6,450 nucleotides of DNA from an uncultured Lachnospiraceae bacterium (GTDB taxonomy: Bacteria; Bacillota_A; Clostridia; Lachnospirales; Lachnospiraceae), in contig CAMWWS010000161.1 of the NCBI GenBank assembly GCA_947178085.1, positions 1 to 6,450 on the forward strand. Direction: 5' to 3'. Below the pieces are notes generated by a model that saw nothing but the letters and a program-made list of their open reading frames with translations, ran no database searches and was not told the DNA's origin. Shown piece by piece: positions 1-6,066 of this stretch (position 1 is the first letter of the stretch; each line of letters opens with the position of its first letter). A program made the position numbers and the translations under genes.

Positions 1-868
1 TCCAGAACAGAGGCTCCTTGTAATCCTGAAATACCTTGCGGTAAAACTCCAGATATTCCTCCTTAGTGCATTCATTTGGATGCTTAGCCCAAAGCGGATT
101 GGTTTCATTCAAAAGCTCAGGGCGCTTCTTAATCTTTAATTTCTGCTCGTCCTCTTCCTTTTCCTTTTTAATTTCTTCCACTACAACGTCGGTATCCAGT
201 TTTTCCGCTTCCGTAATAGTCTGTGTATCTGTCGTATTTGCTTTGGAAAGATATATTTCTATAGGCATGAAAGAACAATACTTTTTAATGACTTCTCTCG
301 CCTTATATTCATTACAGAATTCCAGACAGTCCTCATTAATGAAAAGAGTAATCTCGGTTCCGACTTCACTCCTGTCTCCGTCTTTCATATCAAACTCTGT
401 GCCGCCGTCACATTCCCAGTGAACAGCCTGCGCGCCTTCCTTATATGATAAGGAATCTATATGCACCTCATCAGCTACCATAAATGCAGAATAAAAACCT
501 AAACCAAAATGACCGATAATCTGATCATCGTTTGTTTTATCCTTGTATTTTTCAATAAAATCCGATGCTCCCGAAAATGCAATCTGATTAATATACTCCT
601 CAACCTCGTCAGCAGTCATACCGAGTCCGTTATCAATAAATTTGAGAGTTTTCTCCTCCGGATTTACAATGACCTGAATCTTCGCCTTGTAATCATCGGG
701 CAGTGAATATTCGCCCATCATATCCAGTTTCTTTAATTTTGTAATTGCATCACAGCCATTGGAAATCAACTCACGGAAGAAAATATCATGGTCCGAATAC
801 AACCACTTTTTAATAATAGGAAAAATATTGTCACTGTTAATTGATAAATTGCCATGTTTTACTGCCAT
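1..868 (-). CDS. htpG: Molecular chaperone HtpG (Hsp90 family), N-terminal 289 residues, 3' end outside window
   Basis: ATP-dependent cytosolic chaperone of the Hsp90 family. The visible part holds the GHKL ATPase domain (about residues 5-205): FFRELISNGCDA with the catalytic Glu33 and Mg-binding Asn37, FIDNGLGM with nucleotide-contacting Asp79, and the lid motif GHFGLGFYSAF at 119-129. Then come GTEITLFI at 170-177 and a charged, lysine/glutamate-rich linker (about 220-250). The middle domain begins with NPLWAKHPNE and ends at the window edge around EPLFW. Bacterial HtpG is usually 600-700 residues, so under half is present; the cut is the window boundary, not a truncation. The ATG at 866-868 is chosen because an AAAGGA site lies 10 bases upstream and a strong promoter and CIRCE lie further upstream. 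Family assignment is very secure. Heat-shock control by HrcA is inferred from the CIRCE. Confidence 0.97.
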   Translation of the reverse strand, partial: MAVKHGNLSINSDNIFPIIKKWLYSDHDIFFRELISNGCDAITKLKKLDMMGEYSLPDDYKAKIQVIVNPEEKTLKFIDNGLGMTADEVEEYINQIAFSGASDFIEKYKDKTNDDQIIGHFGLGFYSAFMVADEVHIDSLSYKEGAQAVHWECDGGTEFDMKDGDRSEVGTEITLFINEDCLEFCNEYKAREVIKKYCSFMPIEIYLSKANTTDTQTITEAEKLDTDVVVEEIKKEKEEDEQKLKIKKRPELLNETNPLWAKHPNECTKEEYLEFYRKVFQDYKEPLFW

Positions 869-878
869 ATCATCACAT

Positions 879-889
879 TCCTTTCTCTT
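879..889 (-). promoter_or_regulatory. Ribosome binding site of htpG
   Basis: On the minus strand this reads AAGAGAAAGGA. The AAAGGA core is 10 bases upstream of the ATG at 868, which supports that start codon. Confidence 0.7.
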
Positions 890-908
890 ATATCAATATC
901 TAAAAAAC

Positions 909-937
909 AGTTTAATGCGCCTATTTAAAAATGTCAA
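909..937 (-). promoter_or_regulatory. Sigma-A-type promoter of htpG
   Basis: On the minus strand there is a perfect -35 TTGACA (932-937), a 17-base spacer and a -10 TAAACT (909-914). Transcription would start near 902, giving a leader of about 33 bases that contains the ribosome binding site. The -35 box begins 6 bases downstream of the CIRCE palindrome, directly after a T-run. I see no comparably good promoter upstream of the CIRCE. Confidence 0.8.
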
Positions 938-938
938 G

Positions 939-972
939 AAAAAATTAGCACTCATCTTTATCGAGTGCTAAT
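939..972 (-). terminator. Possible intrinsic terminator of the foldase gene, formed by the CIRCE palindrome
   Basis: In a minus-strand transcript the CIRCE arms fold into a 10-bp stem with a 9-base loop. It is followed at once by a run of T (944 down to 939, the first paired in the stem). This is the layout of a Rho-independent terminator. It lies about 65 bases past the foldase stop codon, where I see no better candidate. The stem is moderate (four G/C pairs) and the loop is long, so efficiency is uncertain. On the plus strand no T-run follows. Confidence 0.45.
944..972 (-). promoter_or_regulatory. CIRCE operator (HrcA binding site) upstream of htpG
   Basis: The sequence is an exact TTAGCACTC-N9-GAGTGCTAA inverted repeat at 945-971, the canonical CIRCE heat-shock operator bound by the HrcA repressor. 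One further A/T pair extends the arms to 944 and 972. In Firmicutes CIRCE controls the hrcA-grpE-dnaK-dnaJ and groES-groEL operons. In B. subtilis htpG is not a CIRCE gene, so its presence here suggests that htpG joined the HrcA regulon in this lineage. Position is odd: it lies at about -42 to -70 relative to the inferred start, upstream of the -35 box, not between promoter and start codon. Confidence 0.93.
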
Positions 973-1037
973 AATCATTCTGAAACCTTTTATTTATCTG
1001 CATTTGCTGATTTATAAATTTTTTCTAAACATTATTC

Positions 1038-2093
1038 TTATTCAAAATATTCATTATAAACTTCAAAAAAACTCAGCGTAACAACATTCTCGTCATGAAT
1101 AAAATGAACGCTTTCCCACAGTTCTTCATTCAGCTTTCTCGTCAGTTTCTCCACAAACGCATTATATTCCTGCCCAAACACCTCTGCTTTACGCTGTTCT
1201 ATGATTTTCACCTTATTACTGTCTGTTTCCTCTTTATTAAAGGCGCTGATGCATTTAATAATCTGATAACCGGACTGCGTCGTTACAATATCGCTGATTT
1301 CGTCAGTTCCAAGATTAAAAGCCGCTTCCTCAAAAGCGGGATCCATCTCCCCTTTTCTGAAAGAATATGTGCTTTTACTGTCTTCACTGTAATGTCTGAT
1401 AAGTTCATCAAAATCCTCACCGGCAACGGCTTTTTCCCATGCCTCGTATGCAGTGTCAAAAGTTTCTTCCTTTGCCTTCTGAGTATATTCAATTTTTTTG
1501 CCTGTTCCATCCATTGCATAAGTCTTAAGCAGAATGTGCTGAACCGTAATGGTACGTGCCTCATCGTCGCTGATTTCGGGATTTATGTCTTTAATAATAT
1601 ACTGATATACCTTACCCGCAAGAGCATACTCCTTATAAAGCCCTTCAATGGTATCCTCGTCTACTCCCATTGCTTCAATTTCAGTCTCATTTAATGAAGC
1701 ATAATAGTCTTTTGCAGCATTCTTTACCTGTAACTCTTCTTCCTCTGATAGTGTTACATCATATTGCTCTGCCATCAGATTCATGGTCTTAATCTGCGCA
1801 ATCTGTGCCAGCGCTATGTCTTTGACATTTTCTTCCAAAGTAATGCCGCCCAGATTGGCATCCCAGATTCCAACTCCATAGATTCTCTCATACTGATTCT
1901 GTATGTTAGTCAGGTATACCATGATTTCCGGTACAGTGCAGGAAATAGAGCCGATACGGAATACCTCATCTTTATTAAAACCCGTTGTCAGCACTATATT
2001 GACGCCATCTCTATTTTTACCGCAGGCTGACAGAAAAGAGACAGCCATGCAAATAACCAATATAATTACAGCGACTCTTTTTCGGCCTCTCAT
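1038..2093 (-). CDS. PrsA-like peptidyl-prolyl cis-trans isomerase, lipoprotein
   Basis: Membrane-anchored extracytoplasmic foldase that would help exported proteins fold. Residues 1-24 are a lipoprotein signal: basic MRGRKR, a hydrophobic stretch, then the lipobox LSAC with the lipidated Cys24. Residues 45-180 form a helical SurA/PrsA-type N-terminal chaperone region. Residues 181-287 are a parvulin-type PPIase domain, with VQHIL at 184-188 and the typical GEMDPAFEEAAF and SGYQIIKC segments. About 65 more residues follow, ending in FFEVYNEYFE. The ATG at 2091-2093 (351 residues) is preferred over an in-frame ATG at 2103-2105 because that upstream ATG overlaps the GGAGG ribosome binding site serving the inner one. 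It lies 37 bases after the PHP gene, with no promoter or terminator evident between, so they are probably co-transcribed. Whether it is the main PrsA of the cell or one of several paralogues cannot be told. Confidence 0.9.
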   Translation of the reverse strand: MRGRKRVAVIILVICMAVSFLSACGKNRDGVNIVLTTGFNKDEVFRIGSISCTVPEIMVYLTNIQNQYERIYGVGIWDANLGGITLEENVKDIALAQIAQIKTMNLMAEQYDVTLSEEEELQVKNAAKDYYASLNETEIEAMGVDEDTIEGLYKEYALAGKVYQYIIKDINPEISDDEARTITVQHILLKTYAMDGTGKKIEYTQKAKEETFDTAYEAWEKAVAGEDFDELIRHYSEDSKSTYSFRKGEMDPAFEEAAFNLGTDEISDIVTTQSGYQIIKCISAFNKEETDSNKVKIIEQRKAEVFGQEYNAFVEKLTRKLNEELWESVHFIHDENVVTLSFFEVYNEYFE

Positions 2094-2098
2094 AATAA

Positions 2099-2103
2099 CC
2101 TCC
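2099..2103 (-). promoter_or_regulatory. Ribosome binding site of the foldase gene, decides the start
   Basis: The minus strand reads ATGGAGGTTATTATG. GGAGG lies 5 bases before the ATG at 2093. The upstream in-frame ATG at 2105 overlaps GGAGG and has no site of its own, so the longer 355-residue reading is unlikely. Confidence 0.75.
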
Positions 2104-2130
2104 ATGCTTTAAAACAGTCTGCTTAAATCA

Positions 2131-2886
2131 CTAAAGACGCTTTCCTTCTTTATCATACCAGTATCCGCCGTCTGTCAGTACATAGTCCTCATTAGTTAAA
2201 ACCGCCCTGACATAATCCGCAGAAGATGTCAGTCTTCTTTTAAAGGCTATACCGGCGCCAAGCAGCTCAGTACTGTGAATGTCCGAGCCCGCCGTCATAG
2301 GGAGCTTATGCAGCCCGGCGTACGCAATCGCCCTTTTATCATACTCGGGATTATTGTGTCCTGTGCTGCGCGGGCTGGAATGCGCACCGTTTATTCCTTC
2401 TACCCCGTCTACCCATTCCGGAACCAGACGGATTTCCGGTATATAGCCCGCTTCCCTGTAGGGATGCGCATGTATGACCATACCGCCGCTTTCGTGTACC
2501 AGTTTATACTGCTTCTCTATATCCGCCGTACGGATATCCGGATTATTAATCATCCACTCTTTATCAATCCCATATAACAGAAATTCTGTTCCGCCAAAAC
2601 CCGCTTCATACCCGAAAAAGACGTCCAATCCTATTTTATCGCCTTCATCCTTGGCATTCTCATATCCCATGCAGAAATCATTCACCCACTCATCCCATGG
2701 CTTACTTCTGTCTATCGCAGTATTTCCGCCCCAGTTGTGGTCTGTCACAAAAATACCCGTATATCCGTATTCCTTACATGCCCGCGCCATCTCCCTTCCG
2801 GTGCAATGCGCGCAGGCACTGGCCTCTGCTGTGTGCAAATGTGTCTCGTAAAAATACGGATATCGGGTTCTTATGTCGTCGTACAT
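2131..2886 (-). CDS. PHP-domain metal-dependent phosphoesterase
   Basis: Predicted cytosolic hydrolase of the PHP superfamily (the histidinol-phosphatase / YciV-like / polymerase-associated fold), 251 residues. The metal-binding signature is complete: HLH at 16-18, DH at 49-50, Glu94 in GYEAG, HAH at 139-141, and SDIH at 201-204. A compact single domain with no DNA-polymerase or other fusion argues for a stand-alone phosphoesterase. The substrate cannot be read from sequence, and no histidine-pathway gene is nearby. The ATG at 2884-2886 is chosen because GGAGAT lies 8 bases upstream; a TTG at 2908-2910 would add 8 residues but would absorb that site into the coding sequence. The foldase gene follows 37 bases downstream, probably in the same transcript. 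Domain assignment is firm; specific activity is unknown. Confidence 0.88.
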   Translation of the reverse strand: MYDDIRTRYPYFYETHLHTAEASACAHCTGREMARACKEYGYTGIFVTDHNWGGNTAIDRSKPWDEWVNDFCMGYENAKDEGDKIGLDVFFGYEAGFGGTEFLLYGIDKEWMINNPDIRTADIEKQYKLVHESGGMVIHAHPYREAGYIPEIRLVPEWVDGVEGINGAHSSPRSTGHNNPEYDKRAIAYAGLHKLPMTAGSDIHSTELLGAGIAFKRRLTSSADYVRAVLTNEDYVLTDGGYWYDKEGKRL

Positions 2887-2894
2887 TTGTTTAT

Positions 2895-2900
2895 ATCTCC
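2895..2900 (-). promoter_or_regulatory. Ribosome binding site of the PHP gene, decides the start
   Basis: GGAGAT on the minus strand, 8 bases before the ATG at 2886. It supports this start over the upstream in-frame TTG at 2910. Confidence 0.7.
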
Positions 2901-2920
2901 AATATTGCAAAGCTACTTAC

Positions 2921-2926
2921 ATTATA
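2921..2926 (-). promoter_or_regulatory. Candidate -10 box for the PHP-foldase operon
   Basis: A perfect TATAAT on the minus strand, 34 bases upstream of the PHP start codon. The bases 16-18 positions upstream give no good -35 match (closest is TTTATG or similar), so this may be a weak or activator-dependent promoter, or chance. Confidence 0.45.
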
Positions 2927-2950
2927 GGAATTTACGCCACAGCATAAATC

Positions 2951-2982
2951 ATTCCAATGAGAATGCGGAGCATTCTCTGAAT
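2951..2982. repeat. Inverted repeat (hairpin A) downstream of ilvE
   Basis: A perfect 8-bp stem GAGAATGC / GCATTCTC (2959-2966 and 2970-2977) with a 3-base loop. Outer ATTC (2951-2954) and GAAT (2979-2982) can extend the stem across a small asymmetric bulge. No T-run follows it directly on either strand. It is immediately next to hairpin B, and together they look like a composite palindromic intergenic element. Confidence 0.7.
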
Positions 2983-3007
2983 CGAGTGCGCTGGCACTCG
3001 ATTTTTT
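2980..3007 (+). terminator. Strong terminator-like hairpin (hairpin B) pointing against the genes
   Basis: A perfect 10-bp stem, AATCGAGTGC / GCACTCGATT (2980-2989 and 2994-3003), with a GCTG loop, followed on the plus strand by a T-rich tail continuing past 3010. On the plus strand it is a textbook intrinsic terminator, yet no plus-strand gene lies before it. On the minus strand, where ilvE ends, the hairpin is followed by CAGAGAATG, not T. It may still stall or protect the ilvE 3' end. The T-tail overlaps the ilvE stop codon (3006-3008). Confidence 0.55.
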
Positions 3008-4031
3008 ATTTTATAACATGAATCCAGCCTTCCGGCGCATCTATGCGGCCCATCTGAATACCTGTCAGTGTGTCATACAGCTTTTTCGTAATAGGACCCA
3101 TTTCCGTCATTCCGCTTGGAAGAGCTATCTCCTTACCGTGGTCTACGATTTTACCGACAGGAGAAATTACTGCTGCCGTACCGCAAAGACCACACTCCGC
3201 AAATTCCTTTACTTCTTCAAAAGGAACCGGTCTTTCCTCAACTTCAAGCCCCAGATACTCTTTAGCGACAGTCATAAGTGAACGGCGCGTAATAGAAGGC
3301 AGTATACTGTTTGATTTAGGGGTTACGACTTTATTATCCTTCGTTATAAACAGGAAGTTGGCGCCGCCAGTCTCTTCTACATAAGTTCTGGTTGCCGCAT
3401 CCAGATACATATTCTCATCATATCCCTCTTCATGGGCAGTAACAATAGCGTGCAGGCTCATAGCATAATTCAGTCCCGCCTTAATATGACCCGTACCGTT
3501 CGGAGCCGCCCTGTCAAAATCACTCACCTTAATAGTCAACGGTTTAGCGCCTCCTTTAAAGTATGGACCTACCGGAGTAGTAAATATTCTGAATTGATAC
3601 TCATCCGCCGGTTTTACTCCGATTACTGAAGAACTACCAAACATGTATGGACGGATATATAAGGTCGCACCGGAACCATATGGCGGAACATATGCTTCAT
3701 TTGCCGCTACAGTCTCAGTAACTGCCTGAATAAAACGTTCCTGTGGGAATACCGGCATTTCCAGCCTCTTACAGGAATCCTCCATGCGTTTTGCATTCAA
3801 ATCGGGGCGGAATGTAACAATATGCCCAGCTTCCGTTGTGTAGGCTTTCATGCCTTCAAAGCATGTTTGTGCATATTGGAATACGCCTGCACATTCATTA
3901 ATCGTAATAGATGCATCAGAAATAAGCGCTCCATTATCCCATGCTCCGTTTTTATAGTTTGATACGAATCTCTTGTCCGTTTCACAATAACCAAATCCCA
4001 GATTTGCCCAGTCCAAATTTTTCTTTTCCAT
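3006..4031 (-). CDS. ilvE: Branched-chain amino acid aminotransferase
   Basis: PLP-dependent class IV aminotransferase that interconverts valine, leucine and isoleucine with their 2-oxo acids, using glutamate / 2-oxoglutarate; cytosolic. It has 341 residues, the normal length of the larger BCAT subgroup (the eukaryote-like / YwaA type). Visible signatures are the N-terminal FQYAQTCFEGMKAY (51-64), RPYMFGSS (127-134), TPVGPYFKGG (152-161), the PLP-lysine motif GHIKAGLNYA with Lys184, YVEETGGANFLF (217-228) and CGTAAVISPVG (283-293). The ATG at 4029-4031 has AAGGA 7 bases upstream; a second purine-rich GGAGG lies farther up at 15 bases. It stands between the hybrid kinase and the PHP gene, with its own candidate promoter overlapping the kinase stop. 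No T-box, BCAA-pathway neighbour or leader peptide is visible, so its role in synthesis versus degradation is open. Confidence 0.95.
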   Translation of the reverse strand: MEKKNLDWANLGFGYCETDKRFVSNYKNGAWDNGALISDASITINECAGVFQYAQTCFEGMKAYTTEAGHIVTFRPDLNAKRMEDSCKRLEMPVFPQERFIQAVTETVAANEAYVPPYGSGATLYIRPYMFGSSSVIGVKPADEYQFRIFTTPVGPYFKGGAKPLTIKVSDFDRAAPNGTGHIKAGLNYAMSLHAIVTAHEEGYDENMYLDAATRTYVEETGGANFLFITKDNKVVTPKSNSILPSITRRSLMTVAKEYLGLEVEERPVPFEEVKEFAECGLCGTAAVISPVGKIVDHGKEIALPSGMTEMGPITKKLYDTLTGIQMGRIDAPEGWIHVIK

Positions 4032-4038
4032 ATCGCTT

Positions 4039-4043
4039 TCCTT
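4039..4043 (-). promoter_or_regulatory. Ribosome binding site of ilvE
   Basis: AAGGA on the minus strand, 7 bases before the ATG at 4031. A stronger GGAGG at 4047-4051 is 15 bases from the ATG, too far to be the usual site; it has no start codon of its own at good distance. Confidence 0.6.
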
Positions 4044-4067
4044 CTTCCTCCAAGTATTTTATTAATA

Positions 4068-4096
4068 AGTATTATACTTTTCTTTTTAAAAGTCAA
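4068..4096 (-). promoter_or_regulatory. Candidate promoter of ilvE
   Basis: On the minus strand, -35 TTGACT (4091-4096, overlapping the kinase stop codon), a 17-base spacer and -10 AATACT (4068-4073). A perfect TATAAT at 4071-4076 overlaps but would leave only 14 bases to the -35. The resulting leader is only about 30 bases, too short for a T-box or riboswitch. A palindrome AAGTAT-A-ATACTT (4067-4079) covers the -10 region. Confidence 0.6.
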
Positions 4097-6066
4097 GACT
4101 TCAATATAGAAGCCAGTACCTCCATGGCCACGTCATATGCAAAATCGTTGAGAGCTTTTTCGCACATATGCAGTGCTTTTTTATCTTTTTCGGGAATATT
4201 GCAGTGTTTCAGTTCTTTTATGCTTTGCGCGGCACCGTCTCCATCAAAATCATCTAACTGCTGATTTAAAACTTCTAATTTCTGCTTCCACTCAGCCTCT
4301 GACATCGAAAGATTGTCTTCCGCCGGGGTCGCTGCTTTCTCCTTTACAAAGGAAATGTCTTTCTTAAAATATTTATCCAGATTTTCTCCAAGAGTATTCA
4401 TCATGCTGAAGAGAATAGGCGACTGCGCCTCTACTTCCTCGAGCCGTCCTTCCTTACTCTTTTTTTCCAGTTCATAGGCTTCCTCTGCCAGATCATCTGC
4501 GCCTACATTTCGCGCATTTCCCTTCAATGCGTGTACAATAATCGCATAACCATATATATCCTCTTTATTAAGCAAAGATTTGAGCTGTTCTTCCTTCTCA
4601 AGCAGCATCTCCCTGAAGTCACGCAGCACCTTTCCATACAGAGCGCGGCTTCCGCCCATATATTTCAGTCCATGGGAGAAATTTATCCCCATATCAATCA
4701 GACTTTCTTCATCCATTCTTATGGAATCTTCTTCCGTATCTTCATCCTCTGACTCTGATGTATTACCCGACAAATAGACAAGTTCCTTCGGAAGATATTT
4801 AATCATCATATCTTCCAGTTTATCAGGCTCTATAGGCTTCGTCAGATAATCCTCAAATCCCTCTTTCAAATAAAACTCCCTTGCGCCCACTACCGCATTC
4901 GCAGTCAGCGCTATAATCGGGATGTCACTTGAAGGATTATTCTCCAGTTCCCTGACTGCATGCATCGTCTGTATACCATCCATAACCGGCATCATATGAT
5001 CCATACAGATAAGGTGATATTCCTTATGCTTTAACATTTCCAGACATTCTTCCCCACTGGATGCCACATCTACCTGAAGCCTTGTCTTCTTAAGCAGGTC
5101 CTGTGCCACCGCCAGATTCATCGCATTGTCATCTACCACAAGTATTCTGGCAAGCGGCGCTATGAATTTCTCCTTATACCCTTTGGACGAAATTATGCTC
5201 CTGTTGTATTGTTTCTGGAAATCCCCAATCGGTGCGTGGTCAATTACCTTCTGGGGAATTGCAAATGAAAATACAGAACCTTTTCCATACTCACTCTTGA
5301 CTTGCAGCTTACCTCCCATCATTTCTACAAGCTTATTCGTTACTGCCAGGCCCAGACCGCTTCCGTCTTCGCTGCGGCTCGCTTCCATATCAATCCTGGA
5401 AAACGTATCGAAAATCTTATCTATATCGCTTTCTTTAACCCCTATGCCTGTATCTTCGACGGAAATTTCTAACATAATTTCATCTTTCTTATGTTTCTTC
5501 CATGAAAGATGTAATGTCACAGTGCCTTCCTTAGTATATTTCACGGCATTGGATAACAGATTTCCTATAATTTGTTTTAGATGAATCTCATCACCGGACA
5601 GCTTATCGGGCACATCCGACGCTACGTCCAATGTAAGGCGAAGCTTTTTCCTTCGCAGAGGTATAGTAATGCTGTTGATTAAATCATTCAAAAGAGAGCT
5701 TATATCATAAATTCCTTCAAGCAGCTCCATCTTTCCCGACTGAATCCTCGAGAAATCCAGAATATCGCTGACAAGTGACAGAAGAATGTCCCCTGCATAC
5801 TTTATGTCAAGCGCATATCCCTTGATTGTTTCATCCTGACTCTCCCGGATAATCAGTTCATTTAAACCAAGCATCGTATTAATTGGAGTCCTAATCTCAT
5901 GCGACATATTTGCAAGGAATATGTCTCTGGCACGTCCTGCTTTAGCAGCATCATTTATAGCACGCTCAAGTTCTTCATTCTTCTTCTCCAGTTCATCTTT
6001 TGCAAGCAGAATTGAAACCGCCTGATTCTCTAACTTTGAGGTAAATTTAGTTTTGTGCTCACTCAT
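4093..6066 (-). CDS. Hybrid sensor histidine kinase (HisKA-HATPase-REC-Hpt), no visible input domain
   Basis: Multi-step phosphorelay kinase, 657 residues, predicted cytosolic with no signal peptide or membrane segment. In order: a short helical/coiled-coil lead (about 10-45); HisKA with FLANMSHEIRTPIN, phospho-acceptor His56; HATPase with N-box Asn173, G1 DTGIG (205-209) and G2 GSGLGL (235-240); REC (305-425) with Asp312/Asp313, phospho-acceptor Asp356 in MDHMMPVMDG, Thr388 and Lys410; an acidic linker (436-449); Hpt with VHALKGNARN, His512; and a helical C-terminal tail (590-657). All catalytic residues are intact. The ATG at 6064-6066 has AGGAG 8 bases upstream and a TAG stop in the same frame just before it, so no longer protein is possible. 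It overlaps the end of folA by 8 bases, which implies translational coupling. Its signal must come from the coiled coil or a partner protein; no output regulator is nearby. Confidence 0.93.
   Translation of the reverse strand: MSEHKTKFTSKLENQAVSILLAKDELEKKNEELERAINDAAKAGRARDIFLANMSHEIRTPINTMLGLNELIIRESQDETIKGYALDIKYAGDILLSLVSDILDFSRIQSGKMELLEGIYDISSLLNDLINSITIPLRRKKLRLTLDVASDVPDKLSGDEIHLKQIIGNLLSNAVKYTKEGTVTLHLSWKKHKKDEIMLEISVEDTGIGVKESDIDKIFDTFSRIDMEASRSEDGSGLGLAVTNKLVEMMGGKLQVKSEYGKGSVFSFAIPQKVIDHAPIGDFQKQYNRSIISSKGYKEKFIAPLARILVVDDNAMNLAVAQDLLKKTRLQVDVASSGEECLEMLKHKEYHLICMDHMMPVMDGIQTMHAVRELENNPSSDIPIIALTANAVVGAREFYLKEGFEDYLTKPIEPDKLEDMMIKYLPKELVYLSGNTSESEDEDTEEDSIRMDEESLIDMGINFSHGLKYMGGSRALYGKVLRDFREMLLEKEEQLKSLLNKEDIYGYAIIVHALKGNARNVGADDLAEEAYELEKKSKEGRLEEVEAQSPILFSMMNTLGENLDKYFKKDISFVKEKAATPAEDNLSMSEAEWKQKLEVLNQQLDDFDGDGAAQSIKELKHCNIPEKDKKALHMCEKALNDFAYDVAMEVLASILKS

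Noticed and set aside
1322..1341. Small inverted repeat CCGCTT / AAGCGG within the foldase gene
   Set aside because: It encodes conserved parvulin-domain residues, and no regulatory context is visible.
2103..2105. Upstream ATG start for the foldase gene
   Set aside because: It overlaps the GGAGG site of the inner ATG, has no ribosome binding site itself, and the inner start gives a cleaner lipoprotein signal.
2522..2540. Palindrome ATATCCG / CGGATAT within the PHP gene
   Set aside because: It is inside an intact coding sequence, is short, and has no T-run or promoter context; likely a codon-use accident.
2908..2910. TTG start for the PHP gene, giving 8 more residues
   Set aside because: The ATG at 2886 has a GGAGAT site at the right distance, and the extra codons would overlap that site.
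2980..3003. Second CIRCE-like site, because it contains GAGTGC and GCACTC arms
   Set aside because: The arms are in reverse order (GAGTGC-N4-GCACTC) and the spacer is 4 bases, so it is a hairpin and not an HrcA operator.
4032..4092. T-box or riboswitch before ilvE
   Set aside because: The leader from the candidate promoter is only about 30 bases, far too short for such an element.
5126..5584. Long plus-strand reading frame of 152 codons opposite the kinase, and other plus-strand frames
   Set aside because: They are antisense to well-supported genes, lack recognisable domains and good ribosome binding sites, and have low-complexity Ser/Phe/Leu-rich translations typical of shadows.
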